64,000 nucleotides of DNA, taken from positions 1 through 64,000 of the forward strand of contig NZ_SJPK01000004.1 in assembly GCF_007859855.1 (NCBI RefSeq), given 5' to 3'. Shown here one piece after another: positions 43,451-52,521 of the stretch. The notes under the pieces are model-generated. The model was not told the DNA's origin. It ran no database searches and saw only the letters and a program-made list of their open reading frames with translations. How positions within the stretch are numbered: the stretch's first letter is position 1; every line of letters starts with the position of its first letter. A program made the translations under genes and the position numbers. The stretch comes from Allorhodopirellula solitaria (GTDB taxonomy: Bacteria; Planctomycetota; Planctomycetia; Pirellulales; Pirellulaceae).

Positions 43451-45538
43451 ATGAAGTTGGAGAAAGTCAGAAATCTTGGTATCAGTGCCCACATCGATTC
43501 GGGCAAGACGACCCTGAGCGAACGGATCCTGTTCTACACCGGCCGGATTCACAAAATCGAAGACGTTCGCGGTGGCGGCGACGGCGCGACGATGGATCAT
43601 ATGGAACTGGAAAAAGAGCGTGGGATCACGATCACCAGTGCTGCCACGACGGTCCAGTACCAAGGCTTCCATATCAACCTGATCGACACGCCCGGTCACG
43701 TCGACTTTACCGTCGAAGTCGAGCGTAGCCTGCGCGTTCTCGACGGAGCCATTCTCGTGCTCTGCAGTGTCGGTGGCGTGCAAAGCCAATCGATCACCGT
43801 CGACCGGCAAATGAAACGCTACCAAATCCCCCGCTTGGCATTCATCAATAAGATGGACCGCACCGGTGCGAACCCGCGCCGCGTCGTTGAGCAGCTCCGT
43901 GAAAAACTCGGCGCCGATGCGTTCTTGGCTCAACTCCCCATCGGGGCGGAAGAAAACTTCCGCGGCGTTGTCGATTTGATCGAAATGAAAGCGTACACCT
44001 TCGATGGCGAGCAGGGCGAGAAAGTCATCACCTCGGACATCCCCGATGATCTGCAGGACGAAGCCGCCGACGCTCGCATCAACATGCTCGATTCGCTGTC
44101 GAACTACAGCGACGAAGTCATGGAGTTGCTGCTCAGCGAAGAAGAAGTCTCCAAAGACATGATCTACAAGACCATGCGGCAGGCTGTGCTCAACGGTGCC
44201 ACCCCCGTGTACATGGGTAGTGCTTACAAGAACAAGGGTGTCCAACCCCTGCTCGACGCTATCACGCAGTACCTGCCCAGCCCACTGGATCGTGAGATTC
44301 ACGGCCGCGATCCCGCTGATGAGGCCAAGCGGATTGAACTGCTTCCTGATCCAGAGAAACCCTTCGTGGGCATGGCGTTCAAGATTGTCGAAGATCCCTT
44401 CGGTCAGTTGACGTTCATGCGTGTCTATCAGGGCACGATCAAGAAGGGCGAAGCTTACACCAACCAACGGACCGGCAAGAAGGAACGCTTCAGCCGGATC
44501 GTGCGGATGCATAGTGAGAAACGCGAGGAAATCGATTCCGCCTCGGCCGGTGACATCGTCGCCGTCATGGGTATCGATTGTGCCTCGGGTGATACCTACT
44601 GCACCGAACGTGACTACTGCACGCTCGAGTCCATGTTCGTTCCCGAGCCCGTCATCAAGATCGCTGTCAATCCGCTCAACCGCGGCGATGGCGACAAGAT
44701 GGGCAAAGCACTGCAGCGTTTCCGCAAGGAAGACCCTACCTTCAGCGTCTACACGGACGACGAAACCAACGAGATCCTGATCTCGGGCATGGGCGAGTTG
44801 CACCTGGATATCTACATCGAACGCATTCGCCGTGAATACGGCGTCGAAATCGAAGTGGGGGCACCGAAGGTGTCCTACCGCGAGAGCCCGACCAAGGCCG
44901 TCACTTTCGATTACAAGCACAAGAAGCAAACCGGTGGTTCGGGCCAGTTCGCTCATATCAAGGGTTCCTTGACCCCGATCGAGTCCGACAGCGAAGACAG
45001 CTTCGAGTTTGAAGAGAAAATTGTCGGTGGCCGGATTCCTAAGCAGTACATCCCTGCTGTGGAAAAAGGCTTCCGAGATAGCCTCGGCAAAGGTCCTGTG
45101 GCCGAGTTCCCCGTGGTGGGAACACGGATCGAGCTAACCGACGGTAGCTACCACGAAGTTGACTCGAGCGAAAAGGCGTTCTATACCGCCGCTCAAGGTT
45201 GCTTCCGGGAGTACTTTAAGCAAGCCGCTCCGAAACTGCTCGAGCCGATCATGAAGGTCGAAATCGAAGTCCCCGAGGACTTCCAAGGTACCGTCACCGG
45301 TGACGTTATTCGTCGACGAGGAATCATGATCAGCAACGACACCAACGAAGGCATGACGGTGATCATCGCTGAAGTCCCCTTGGCGGAAACCTTCGGTTAC
45401 GCGACCGACCTTCGCAGCATGACGCAAGGTCAAGGGACGTTCACGATGGAACTCGCCAAGTACGCTCAAACACCGAGCAACATCCAAGAGGACATCATCG
45501 CCGAACGGAAGAAAGAAGAGCTCGCCGGAGCCCGTTAA
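43451..45538 (+). CDS. fusA: Elongation factor G, mitochondrial EFG1-like subtype
   Basis: A 695-residue GTPase that drives ribosomal translocation. The ATG at 43451 begins the conserved MKLEKVRNLGISAHIDSGKTT; P-loop AHIDSGKT is at residues 12-19. Other G motifs are the switch region MELEKERGITI, DTPGH and NKMDRTG. All five EF-G domains appear present, ending GQGTFTMELAKYAQ. Several features (ISAHIDSGKTTLSERILFYTGRIHKIEDVRG, the GATMDHMELEKERGIT run, QSQSITVDRQMKRY) resemble mitochondrial EFG1 and the EF-G1 paralogue shared by spirochaetes, planctomycetes and some deltaproteobacteria. It stands outside a ribosomal protein operon. A strong terminator follows. Confidence 0.9.
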   Translation: MKLEKVRNLGISAHIDSGKTTLSERILFYTGRIHKIEDVRGGGDGATMDHMELEKERGITITSAATTVQYQGFHINLIDTPGHVDFTVEVERSLRVLDGAILVLCSVGGVQSQSITVDRQMKRYQIPRLAFINKMDRTGANPRRVVEQLREKLGADAFLAQLPIGAEENFRGVVDLIEMKAYTFDGEQGEKVITSDIPDDLQDEAADARINMLDSLSNYSDEVMELLLSEEEVSKDMIYKTMRQAVLNGATPVYMGSAYKNKGVQPLLDAITQYLPSPLDREIHGRDPADEAKRIELLPDPEKPFVGMAFKIVEDPFGQLTFMRVYQGTIKKGEAYTNQRTGKKERFSRIVRMHSEKREEIDSASAGDIVAVMGIDCASGDTYCTERDYCTLESMFVPEPVIKIAVNPLNRGDGDKMGKALQRFRKEDPTFSVYTDDETNEILISGMGELHLDIYIERIRREYGVEIEVGAPKVSYRESPTKAVTFDYKHKKQTGGSGQFAHIKGSLTPIESDSEDSFEFEEKIVGGRIPKQYIPAVEKGFRDSLGKGPVAEFPVVGTRIELTDGSYHEVDSSEKAFYTAAQGCFREYFKQAAPKLLEPIMKVEIEVPEDFQGTVTGDVIRRRGIMISNDTNEGMTVIIAEVPLAETFGYATDLRSMTQGQGTFTMELAKYAQTPSNIQEDIIAERKKEELAGAR

Positions 45539-45566
45539 TCACGAGCTTCTAGCAAGCGAAACAGCG

Positions 45567-45598
45567 AAAGCCGGAAACGCAAGTTTCCGGCTTTTTTT
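45567..45598 (+). terminator. Rho-independent terminator of the EF-G gene
   Basis: AAAGCCGGAAAC (45567-45578) and GTTTCCGGCTTT (45583-45594) form a perfect 12-bp stem around the tetraloop GCAA, and the T-run continues to 45598. It lies 28 bases after the stop codon. Confidence 0.92.
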
Positions 45599-45616
45599 GG
45601 GTTCATCCGACGGGAT

Positions 45617-45700
45617 CTGCGACCCACTTCGGGTCGACGTTCCACGACCAACGAGACACCGTAGATGGCGCTGCGCTGTCCTACGGCTATTCTCTATCAT
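45617..45700 (-). repeat. Interspersed intergenic repeat, copy 2, with adjacent hairpin
   Basis: The block 45617-45656 (CTGCGACCCACTTCGGGTCG...ACCAACGAG) matches 23780-23819. Directly after it, CCGTAG and CTACGG form a 6-bp stem around 16 bases (about 45659-45686). The reverse strand then reads AGAGAATAGCC, also found in the repeat at 57072-57136. The stretch lies between convergent genes, and nothing else is seen in the 246 bases up to the next gene. Confidence 0.5.
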
Positions 45701-45844
45701 CCCTGACGGGATGCTTCTGGGGATTCAACAGCTCGTTGCTTCGTCCAATACGACACCTATTACTCCGGCGTTCCTGACGCGTCTCGGCTCACTCAATCGA
45801 CGGCCCGTGTGGCGGACACGACACCATGACGGCACGCTCTGCCG

Positions 45845-46357
45845 TCAGCGGCTGTGAGCGAGGTAGTACGCATGTCCTGTCTCGGTGTCGTAGGCCGCGT
45901 GCTCACCGCGATCATCTTCCGACCAGGAAAAGTAGATGTAGTTTCCCGGCGGGATCGGCTCAAACTGAATCTCGCCGGAAGGTCCCAGCACGGGCGCGAC
46001 GATCTGATGGCCAGATCGCCCTGCGGGCACCATGCTCGAGTCGGACGCCCACTGCAAGAACGCAGCCTCGGAGGTCTGGAAGTCGTAGCAGCGAAGTGGC
46101 CACGCGTTTCCCAGGTAATACGTGATGTCGGTCGCGTCGGCGGGAAGGTCCATCGGAGCCTCAGCCGCCGTTTTTGCGGTACCTGACTGAGGCTTTCCGG
46201 CGATCACCAAGATTGCGATCAGTGCGAGCGGCCCAATCAAGAACAGCCAGAAGCAGCCAGACCGTTTGCCGCTGGGCACCGTACCGTTCACTCGGCCGTT
46301 CTGATCGCCCCCGGTTGTTGGCAAACCAGGGGGATCGAATGCCCGGGCGTCGCTCAC
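45845..46357 (-). CDS. Hypothetical membrane-anchored protein downstream of amt
   Basis: A 170-residue protein. Residues 1-32 are polar and cytoplasmic-looking, followed by one membrane helix (about 35-54, CFWLFLIGPLALIAILVIAG) and an extracytoplasmic domain of about 110 residues. The outer part includes DITYYLGNAWPLRCYDFQTSEAAFLQWA and ends in a beta-rich, Tyr-rich segment (PPGNYIYFSWSEDD, ETGHAYYLAHSR). I do not recognise a family. Its ATG overlaps the stop of the ammonium transporter gene by 4 bp, so the two are co-translated and may act together in ammonium uptake or sensing. Confidence 0.7.
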   Translation of the reverse strand: MSDARAFDPPGLPTTGGDQNGRVNGTVPSGKRSGCFWLFLIGPLALIAILVIAGKPQSGTAKTAAEAPMDLPADATDITYYLGNAWPLRCYDFQTSEAAFLQWASDSSMVPAGRSGHQIVAPVLGPSGEIQFEPIPPGNYIYFSWSEDDRGEHAAYDTETGHAYYLAHSR

Positions 46358-47865
46358 GCGAACTGGTAGCCTTCCTCGCCATGGTCGGTGATGTCGAGGC
46401 CCCGTTGTTCGCTCTCTGCGGGTACTCGCAAACCGACAACGATGTCGATCCCCTTGAGCAAGATCAGGCTGCCGATGGCGGCAAAAATGAAAGTGATCAC
46501 AACGGCCACGATCTGTCCGATCAAGAGGGCGGGATTGCCGCCCGATTCGATCAGTCCAATCGGTGTGCCGCCGCTGACGTCAACGGCCGCGCGAGAAGCG
46601 AAGACCCCGGTCAGCACGGCCCCGAGCGTGCCTCCGACACCGTGCACGCCAAAGGCATCGAGCGCGTCGTCATAACCGAACATGTGCTTGAGCCGTGAAC
46701 ACGAGTAGAAGCACGTCAAACCGGCTGCGGCGCCCATGATGAGAGCTGGCATCGCTAGCACGAATCCAGCGGCGGGAGTGATGCAGACCAAGCCTGCCAC
46801 AGCACCGCTGCTGGCGCCGAGAACGGTGGGTTTTCCGAGTGAGATCCATTCGGCGACCGCCCAGGCAACCGCTCCTGCGGCAGCTGAAAAGTGAGTCACC
46901 ATGAACGCGCTGCTGGACATCTCATCGGACAGCAGACCGCTGCCCGCATTGAAACCGAACCATCCCACCCACAACATCGCCGCCCCGAGAACCGTGTAGG
47001 TCAAATTGTGCGGCTGCAGCGGTTCGCTGGGGTATCCCATCCGGGGGCCGATCAGCAGTGCAGCGACGAGAGCCGAGATCCCACTGCTGATGTGAACGAC
47101 CGTGCCGCCGGCGAAATCTAACGCACCACCGGCGATGCCGCCGGCGCCATAGGCCAGTGGCCCTTCGTCCCAGACCCAGTGACAGAGGGGGCAATAGATG
47201 AATGTGCCCCAGAGAATGGAGAAAATCACCATCGCACTGAATTTCATTCGCTCGGCAAAGGCGCCGCAGATCAGAGCAGGTGTGATGATGAAAAACATCC
47301 CTTGGAAAAGCATGTGAGTGATGCGGGGAATCGCACCTTCCATCGGTGTGAAGGCCGCTCCGGCTGCTTCGTCCCAACTCCGCTGGACCCCATTCATGAA
47401 CAAATAGTCCGTATTGCCGATCCAGCCACCTGAGCCGCCGAAGGCGAGTGAGTATCCATAGAGTGCCCATAGTACGGTCATCATGCCCATCAGGAAGATG
47501 CACTGCATCATGACGCTGAGCACGTTTTTTCGCCTTACCAAACCACCATAAAACATCGCCAGGCCGGGGGCGGTCATGAACAAGACGAGAGCACAGGAGA
47601 CCAGCATCCAGGCGTTGTGTCCCGCCAGAGCAGCAGCGTCAATCTCGCGTTTGAGGGTCTCCGGCGTTAGCTCGTCCTGGGCCACCGCGATGTCGGATCC
47701 CAGCCCAATGGTGGTCTCGGCCGTCTGATTGTCCGTTGAAGAAACTTCTGCTGAGCCCGAAGGTATGTCCTGTGCCGTAACCGATGTCATGGCGAGAAGG
47801 CTGGCTCCCGCGAGCAGCGCGATAATCATACCGAGCGAGAGGTTTTGGCGAAGGATCGAATTCAT
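46354..47865 (-). CDS. amt: Ammonium transporter (Amt family)
   Basis: A 503-residue inner-membrane protein with a signal-like N-terminus (1-32) and a polar 50-residue extracytoplasmic stretch before the first core helix. The eleven-helix Amt core begins NAWMLVSCALVLFMTAPGLAMFYGGLVRRKN. The twin pore histidines are in DFAGGTVVHISSGI and DAFGVHGVGGTLG. Other family blocks are GAFAERMKFSAM and WVGWFGFNAGS. It conducts ammonium into the cell for nitrogen assimilation. No glnK gene follows; instead a 4-bp overlap couples it to a small membrane-anchored protein. It is divergent from the PDZ gene. Confidence 0.92.
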   Translation of the reverse strand: MNSILRQNLSLGMIIALLAGASLLAMTSVTAQDIPSGSAEVSSTDNQTAETTIGLGSDIAVAQDELTPETLKREIDAAALAGHNAWMLVSCALVLFMTAPGLAMFYGGLVRRKNVLSVMMQCIFLMGMMTVLWALYGYSLAFGGSGGWIGNTDYLFMNGVQRSWDEAAGAAFTPMEGAIPRITHMLFQGMFFIITPALICGAFAERMKFSAMVIFSILWGTFIYCPLCHWVWDEGPLAYGAGGIAGGALDFAGGTVVHISSGISALVAALLIGPRMGYPSEPLQPHNLTYTVLGAAMLWVGWFGFNAGSGLLSDEMSSSAFMVTHFSAAAGAVAWAVAEWISLGKPTVLGASSGAVAGLVCITPAAGFVLAMPALIMGAAAGLTCFYSCSRLKHMFGYDDALDAFGVHGVGGTLGAVLTGVFASRAAVDVSGGTPIGLIESGGNPALLIGQIVAVVITFIFAAIGSLILLKGIDIVVGLRVPAESEQRGLDITDHGEEGYQFA

Positions 47866-48027
47866 GGACCTAGCGACGCGTGAGAGGTGATGTTGGTCAG
47901 ACCTGAGTATGCGTTAGAATAGTATGGCGGTGCCGTTGCTGATACCCGAGGAATCGATTAGCACGGCGCGAACGCACTCCCCTTCCTCCCGTGTCCGCCC
48001 GCCTGCCTCCACTCCAGCGAAAATCTT

Positions 48028-49287
48028 GTGATAGCCGTTCTTAACCCCTCGCCGCGAGTCATTTTTACCGTGGCGTGCTGGAGCATCTTGGGCCTGTGCA
48101 GCGGAAACGCATGGCTGGCGCCTGCCTGTGGCGAAGACGCTCCGGCCTCGTCTGCAGCGACCTCATCCGAGAGCGAATCGGATCCCGAGGGCGTGTCGGC
48201 CGCTCCCCCTGCCGCCGAAATCGCGAGATGGGTCGACGATCTCTCCAGCGATTCCTACCTGCGACGCAAACGAGCCACGACGCGGCTGACCAAAGTGGGC
48301 GAGCCCGCCGTGAAACAACTTGCTTCCGAACTGGATTCAGGGGATCTCGAGTCCACCGAGCGGGTACTCGGTATCCTCCAGGAGATTGCCGCGCGGGCAC
48401 CGATCCTCGCGGCGACCCAATCACAACAGCAGGATGGAGCTCCCCCCTCGGCGGGTGGCGACGCCTGGGAGGAATTGCTGCAGATCTCCGACGATGGGGG
48501 GAGTCGCGGAACGCGCGCTAAAGTGGCCATCAACGAAGTCCGCGATGTTCGTCGCGCTCAGGCGGTCGAGTTACTCGGCGCCGAAGGAGTGTTCATTGGC
48601 ATTGCCGACACAACCATCGGCTCGATCAGTCAACAGCGGCGAATCGTCGAAGTCGACGATGGGTTTCAAGGCGACCCGGCGGTATTGGGCCTGCTGCAGT
48701 GGGTCGACAATATCGACTACGTGCGTGTCAAAGGGACGTCGATCCAGAAGAACGTATTGTCGGGGGTCGTGCAGATGCCCGATCTCAGAACGCTCCTGTT
48801 GCTCGAGGGCGAGCTCGACGCTAGCGAACTCGCCCAGCTCGGCGACATCGCCGAACTTCGCCACCTCGAACTGCGCTACGTGCCGATGAATGGTGAGCTG
48901 ATCGATCAGCTCGCGACCTTGCCGATCCGTGTTTCGCTCACTCTCAACGGTACCTCGGCTCCCGTCGAGCGCGTGACGGCGTTGCAGCAAGCGGTTCCAG
49001 GGCTTGAGATCGTATTCAAACAAGGTGGATTCCTCGGTGTTAAATGCGACAATAATCTAAGCGAATGTTTGATCCTGGAGGTCGTCCCGGGCCAAGCGGC
49101 GGAGAGAGCTGGCTTGATGCCCGGCGATGTCGTCGTTGAGATCGATGGCACGACGGTGAAGAAGTTCAAGGATCTACAAAAGGCCATCGACGCTCACCTG
49201 CCGGGCACGGAAATCAACATTCGTTACCAACGCCGTGGTGTCGCGCATGAGACCACTGCCGAGCTCGGGAAGCTCGACCTGTCGTGA
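48028..49287 (+). CDS. Exported PDZ-domain protein with LRR-like segment
   Basis: A 419-residue protein starting with GTG at 48028 and carrying a signal peptide (about 8-35, ending PACGED). A HEAT-like helical segment (about 65-125; SSDSYLRRKRATTRLTKVGEPAVKQLASEL) is followed by a region with leucine-rich-like strands (about 250-320; MPDLRTLLLLEGELDASELAQLGDIAELRHLELRYV) and a C-terminal PDZ domain (about 335-415; LILEVVPGQAAERAGLMPGDVVVEIDG). No protease domain is present, so it probably acts as a binding or adaptor protein outside the cytoplasm. Its stop overlaps the mutY start (GTGA). A weak sigma-54-like sequence lies at 47925-47940. Confidence 0.75.
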   Translation: MIAVLNPSPRVIFTVACWSILGLCSGNAWLAPACGEDAPASSAATSSESESDPEGVSAAPPAAEIARWVDDLSSDSYLRRKRATTRLTKVGEPAVKQLASELDSGDLESTERVLGILQEIAARAPILAATQSQQQDGAPPSAGGDAWEELLQISDDGGSRGTRAKVAINEVRDVRRAQAVELLGAEGVFIGIADTTIGSISQQRRIVEVDDGFQGDPAVLGLLQWVDNIDYVRVKGTSIQKNVLSGVVQMPDLRTLLLLEGELDASELAQLGDIAELRHLELRYVPMNGELIDQLATLPIRVSLTLNGTSAPVERVTALQQAVPGLEIVFKQGGFLGVKCDNNLSECLILEVVPGQAAERAGLMPGDVVVEIDGTTVKKFKDLQKAIDAHLPGTEINIRYQRRGVAHETTAELGKLDLS

Positions 49288-50474
49288 GCCGAGCGGCTGG
49301 AGCGTCCGAGCAAGATCGAAGCCCGCCGCTGATAACGGATCTGATCCCAGATGCCCGCCGGCGGTCGCGGATGCGTGCGCGATTGGTTGACTGGTTCGCC
49401 TCCGCTGCCCGCGACCTGCCGTGGCGAGAACAGCCCACTCCCTATCGAGTGTGGGTTAGCGAAATCATGTGCCAGCAGACACAAATTGCCACGGTCCTGC
49501 CCTACTTTCAGCGTTTCATCGAAAAGTACCCCGACGCCACTGCTCTCGCTGAGGCCAATGAAAATGAGCTAATGCGGATGTGGGAAGGGCTCGGCTACTA
49601 CCGCCGTGCCCGCAGCATGCAGGCGGCCGCCAAGCACATCGTTGCCGAGCATGGTGGAGAGTTCCCGCTGCAGTATGAGGACGCCCTGAGCCTGCCGGGA
49701 ATTGGACGCTATACCGCTGGCGCGATCCTTTCGATCTCGTCGAATCAGCGGTTGCCGATCCTCGAGGGCAACACGCTACGCGTCTTCAGCCGACTGATCG
49801 GTTTGAAAGCTCCCGTCGATGAAAAACAGTCACAAGCTCTGCTGTGGTCGTTCGCAGAAAAACTCTTGCCGCGGAAAACGGCAGTCAGCGATCGCCAAAC
49901 CGGACCGGCCGCCGTCAATCAGGCCGCCATGGAACTCGGCGCTCTCATCTGCACCCCGCGCGACCCCAAATGCTTGATCTGTCCGCTGGCGAAGTCTTGT
50001 GTGGCCTACGCTCGGGGATGGCAATCGGAGATCCCTGTTAAATCCGCCAAGATCATTTACGAGTCACGCACCGAGTACGCGGCTGTGATTCGCGATTCAG
50101 CAGGCCGCTGGTTGGTCCGTCAGATTCCCCCGGGAGCACGATTCGCGGGGATGTGGGATTTTCCCAAAGCCGGTCCTCCCGAAGCTCAGGACCTTACCGA
50201 GTTCACAGGATGGTTATCCGATCAAGTCGGTGGCAGTTTAAAAATCGGTCAACACTTGTTGAGCATGAAGCATGCGGTTACCAAGTACCGCATCACGCTT
50301 CAGGTTCATCAGGCGGTGCGCCACGGTCCCAAGCCGCCTGCGCCATGGTCATTCCACACTGCCGATGAACTGACGCATCTGCCGATGAGCACCACCGGCC
50401 GTCGCCTGCTCAACCGCCTGCGAAATCAAGGTACTGTACGTACTGGAAAAGGGGGCGTCGCACCGGAAGAATGA
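49284..50474 (+). CDS. mutY: A/G-specific adenine glycosylase MutY with altered key residues
   Basis: A 396-residue base-excision repair enzyme that removes adenine opposite 8-oxoguanine. The GTG start overlaps the PDZ gene stop. The HhH-GPD domain has WVSEIMCQQTQIATVLPYF, with Glu60 matching catalytic E. coli Glu37, and the hairpin LPGIGRYTAGA. The four [4Fe-4S] cysteines are Cys223, 230, 233 and 239 in the expected 6-2-5 spacing. The residue matching catalytic Asp138 (ILDGN in E. coli) is Glu161 (ILEGN). The C-terminal NUDIX-like domain carries H-A-V-T-K-Y (330-335) where E. coli has HTFSHF, so the 8-oxoguanine-sensing FSH loop is also altered. Otherwise the enzyme looks complete. Confidence 0.85.
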   Translation: MSRAAGASEQDRSPPLITDLIPDARRRSRMRARLVDWFASAARDLPWREQPTPYRVWVSEIMCQQTQIATVLPYFQRFIEKYPDATALAEANENELMRMWEGLGYYRRARSMQAAAKHIVAEHGGEFPLQYEDALSLPGIGRYTAGAILSISSNQRLPILEGNTLRVFSRLIGLKAPVDEKQSQALLWSFAEKLLPRKTAVSDRQTGPAAVNQAAMELGALICTPRDPKCLICPLAKSCVAYARGWQSEIPVKSAKIIYESRTEYAAVIRDSAGRWLVRQIPPGARFAGMWDFPKAGPPEAQDLTEFTGWLSDQVGGSLKIGQHLLSMKHAVTKYRITLQVHQAVRHGPKPPAPWSFHTADELTHLPMSTTGRRLLNRLRNQGTVRTGKGGVAPEE

Positions 50475-50602
50475 ACACGCTGGCCAACATCGAGCGGGGA
50501 AATCGACTCACCCTCGCAGGCGTAGGGCTTCGCTCCAATAGGCTCTCAACTTTCCGCTGGAATTATGCTTGATTTGCCGGCAGACCGAAAACGCCCGGGC
50601 GA

Positions 50603-52486
50603 TCACTTTTCGCCCAACGCGTCCGCCATGTCAAAACTCGGGTGCGGTGGCTTGTTGTAAACAACGTTCTGCCAGGTGATGCCGAGTCGGTACTGCGGAT
50701 TCTGCATAAGTGTCGGTATGCGGTGGGAGGTTGGGATGTTGGTTGAGAAGAGTCGCAAGGCGCGGCCATTGGGACTCGGCAAGAGAACCTCTTCTCGCCA
50801 ATCACCGAGGATGTCGCCCATCAAGCAAGGGTAGCGTCCGCCTCGGGCTGGAAACTCAGCGATCGTGAACTCCCGTTCCGCTTGCCAGTCCCAGCGACGG
50901 ACGCGTGAGCCTTCGAGCAGTTCACGCAGTGGATCGCCGTCCCACCAGATCGCGAAACGCGACGCTCTCGGGGCGCGGCCGATCACTTCGCCGCGACAGG
51001 TTCTCAATCCGCCCGGGCCGCCCCAAGCTTCACTTCCTCGGTAACGTGGATCGATATCGGCAACCAGTCCCGAGCCGACGTCGATGGCGGGGCTGTGGCT
51101 CCATAAAATCTCCCCTGTCCGTGCGTCACGCATCGCCGCGCCGGGCGTCTGGAACCGAACCGTCGATTCTTCATTCTCTTGAACGGTAAATACTTCCAAC
51201 CCAGGACGGTCGGGGATCCAATCGCCCACATGAGCCGCGTCCCCGTGCCGCAAACCGGTCGAATACAGACCCTGGCCATCATCGTCGATCACCATGGCTT
51301 GATAAACAATTTCATCGCATCCGTCATCGTCCACATCCGCCACCGACAGCGAATGGCCACCCATCCCGGAATACGGCGACGCGTCGGTATATGGTGGATA
51401 GCTGATCCCGGAATCGAATACCCAACGCTGTGTCAATTCTCCGTCTCGCCAATCCCACGCGGCTAGAACCGTGCGCCCGTACACACCGCGACACATCACG
51501 AGACTGGGCCGGACGCCATCCAGATAGGCGACACAAGCCAGAAACCGGTCGCAGCGGTTTCCGTAATCATCGTTCCCGCCATTGCCGCCGATGCCTCCCC
51601 AACCATCGATGGGATCACGAGTCGGAAAATAGTCTACTGTTTGCATCGCCTTGCCAGTCTGCCCGTCGAAGACGGTCAAGAATTCCGGACTTTGGAGGAT
51701 CCGACCGTAGGAGCGCGACTGGGGATCGACCGTCCGCCAATCGGCATCTGCATCGCCGATGACCTTTCCGGTCCCATCGCGGGTTGCGTCGGCGGTATTG
51801 CACGCGACTTCGGCGCGACCGTCACCATCGAGGTCATAGACCATGAACTGGGTGTAGTGTTCGCCGTCTCGGATGTTGCGGCCGAGATCGATCCGCCACA
51901 AACGGGTTCCATCCAGTTCGTAGGCCTCCAGGATTGCTGGGTCGGTGATCCCCGAGTGTGAATTGTCGTGAGTCCGTCCCTGGCGATGGACAACGATCTC
52001 GTATTGACCATCGCCATCGAGGTCACCCACCGATGCGTCGCCCGGGCGGTAGCCCGCGAGCGGCTGCAGCGGAATCTCAAGAAAGCCGTCCTGCCACACC
52101 GCGGCCGCCTGCGATGACTCGCCCTCGACGCCCTCGACAACGGGGCGGACAAAGTAACGTGAGTCCGATAAAACCTCGTCCGGAGGGATCATCAGGCAGG
52201 TGGCCTCCGTGATCGGTACGTCGTTGATTCGCTCGGGCTCACCATCGCTCTGTCGGTAGACGTCAAATGCAATGTCTTCTGGGTCGTCAATTCGCAGTCG
52301 CCAACTGATCAAGACCCCACCCGTTTCGTCAGGAACCGCAACCACGCCTCGCGTGAGAACCTCAACTTGACGAGTGGTCGTCTGGGCGACCGCCGAGTCC
52401 GGCAGGGGTGGGGCCATTGCGAGCGATAAGAACGTCACTACCCCGATGAGGTTTAGTCTCGTGCGTGTTCCCATCATTGCTTTCAT
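50603..52486 (-). CDS. Rhamnogalacturonan lyase, polysaccharide lyase family 11-like
   Basis: A 627-residue exported enzyme. The ATG at 52486 starts a signal peptide (MKAMMGTRTRLNLIGVVTFL, ending AVAQ); an earlier in-frame ATG at 52534 would overlap the DUF488 gene. After a fibronectin-like N-terminal domain, an eight-bladed propeller contains calcium-binding Asp-rich loops: VGDLDGDGQYEIVV, MVYDLDGDGRAEVACN and VADVDDDGCDEIVYQ. NDDYGNRCDRFLACVAYLDG, MCRGVYGRTVLAAWDW and the C-terminal WQNVVYNKPPHPSF are characteristic of PL11 YesW/YesX-type lyases, which cleave the backbone of pectic rhamnogalacturonan I by beta-elimination. It stands alone, without a pectin-use cluster, in line with the polysaccharide diet of marine planctomycetes. 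Confidence 0.88.
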   Translation of the reverse strand: MKAMMGTRTRLNLIGVVTFLSLAMAPPLPDSAVAQTTTRQVEVLTRGVVAVPDETGGVLISWRLRIDDPEDIAFDVYRQSDGEPERINDVPITEATCLMIPPDEVLSDSRYFVRPVVEGVEGESSQAAAVWQDGFLEIPLQPLAGYRPGDASVGDLDGDGQYEIVVHRQGRTHDNSHSGITDPAILEAYELDGTRLWRIDLGRNIRDGEHYTQFMVYDLDGDGRAEVACNTADATRDGTGKVIGDADADWRTVDPQSRSYGRILQSPEFLTVFDGQTGKAMQTVDYFPTRDPIDGWGGIGGNGGNDDYGNRCDRFLACVAYLDGVRPSLVMCRGVYGRTVLAAWDWRDGELTQRWVFDSGISYPPYTDASPYSGMGGHSLSVADVDDDGCDEIVYQAMVIDDDGQGLYSTGLRHGDAAHVGDWIPDRPGLEVFTVQENEESTVRFQTPGAAMRDARTGEILWSHSPAIDVGSGLVADIDPRYRGSEAWGGPGGLRTCRGEVIGRAPRASRFAIWWDGDPLRELLEGSRVRRWDWQAEREFTIAEFPARGGRYPCLMGDILGDWREEVLLPSPNGRALRLFSTNIPTSHRIPTLMQNPQYRLGITWQNVVYNKPPHPSFDMADALGEK

Positions 52487-52521
52487 CCGTTGTGCCGGGT
52501 TTGGAACTGAATCAAATGGAG

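Noticed and set aside
43436-44956. 506-residue open frame on the minus strand opposite EF-G
   Set aside because: It is a shadow of a strongly conserved gene; its Asp/His/Val-rich translation follows from the EF-G codon pattern.
47925-47940. Sigma-54-like sequence TGGCGGTGCCGTTGCT upstream of the PDZ gene
   Set aside because: GG and GC are correctly spaced, but three central consensus bases are missing and it points away from the ammonium transporter, so support is weak.
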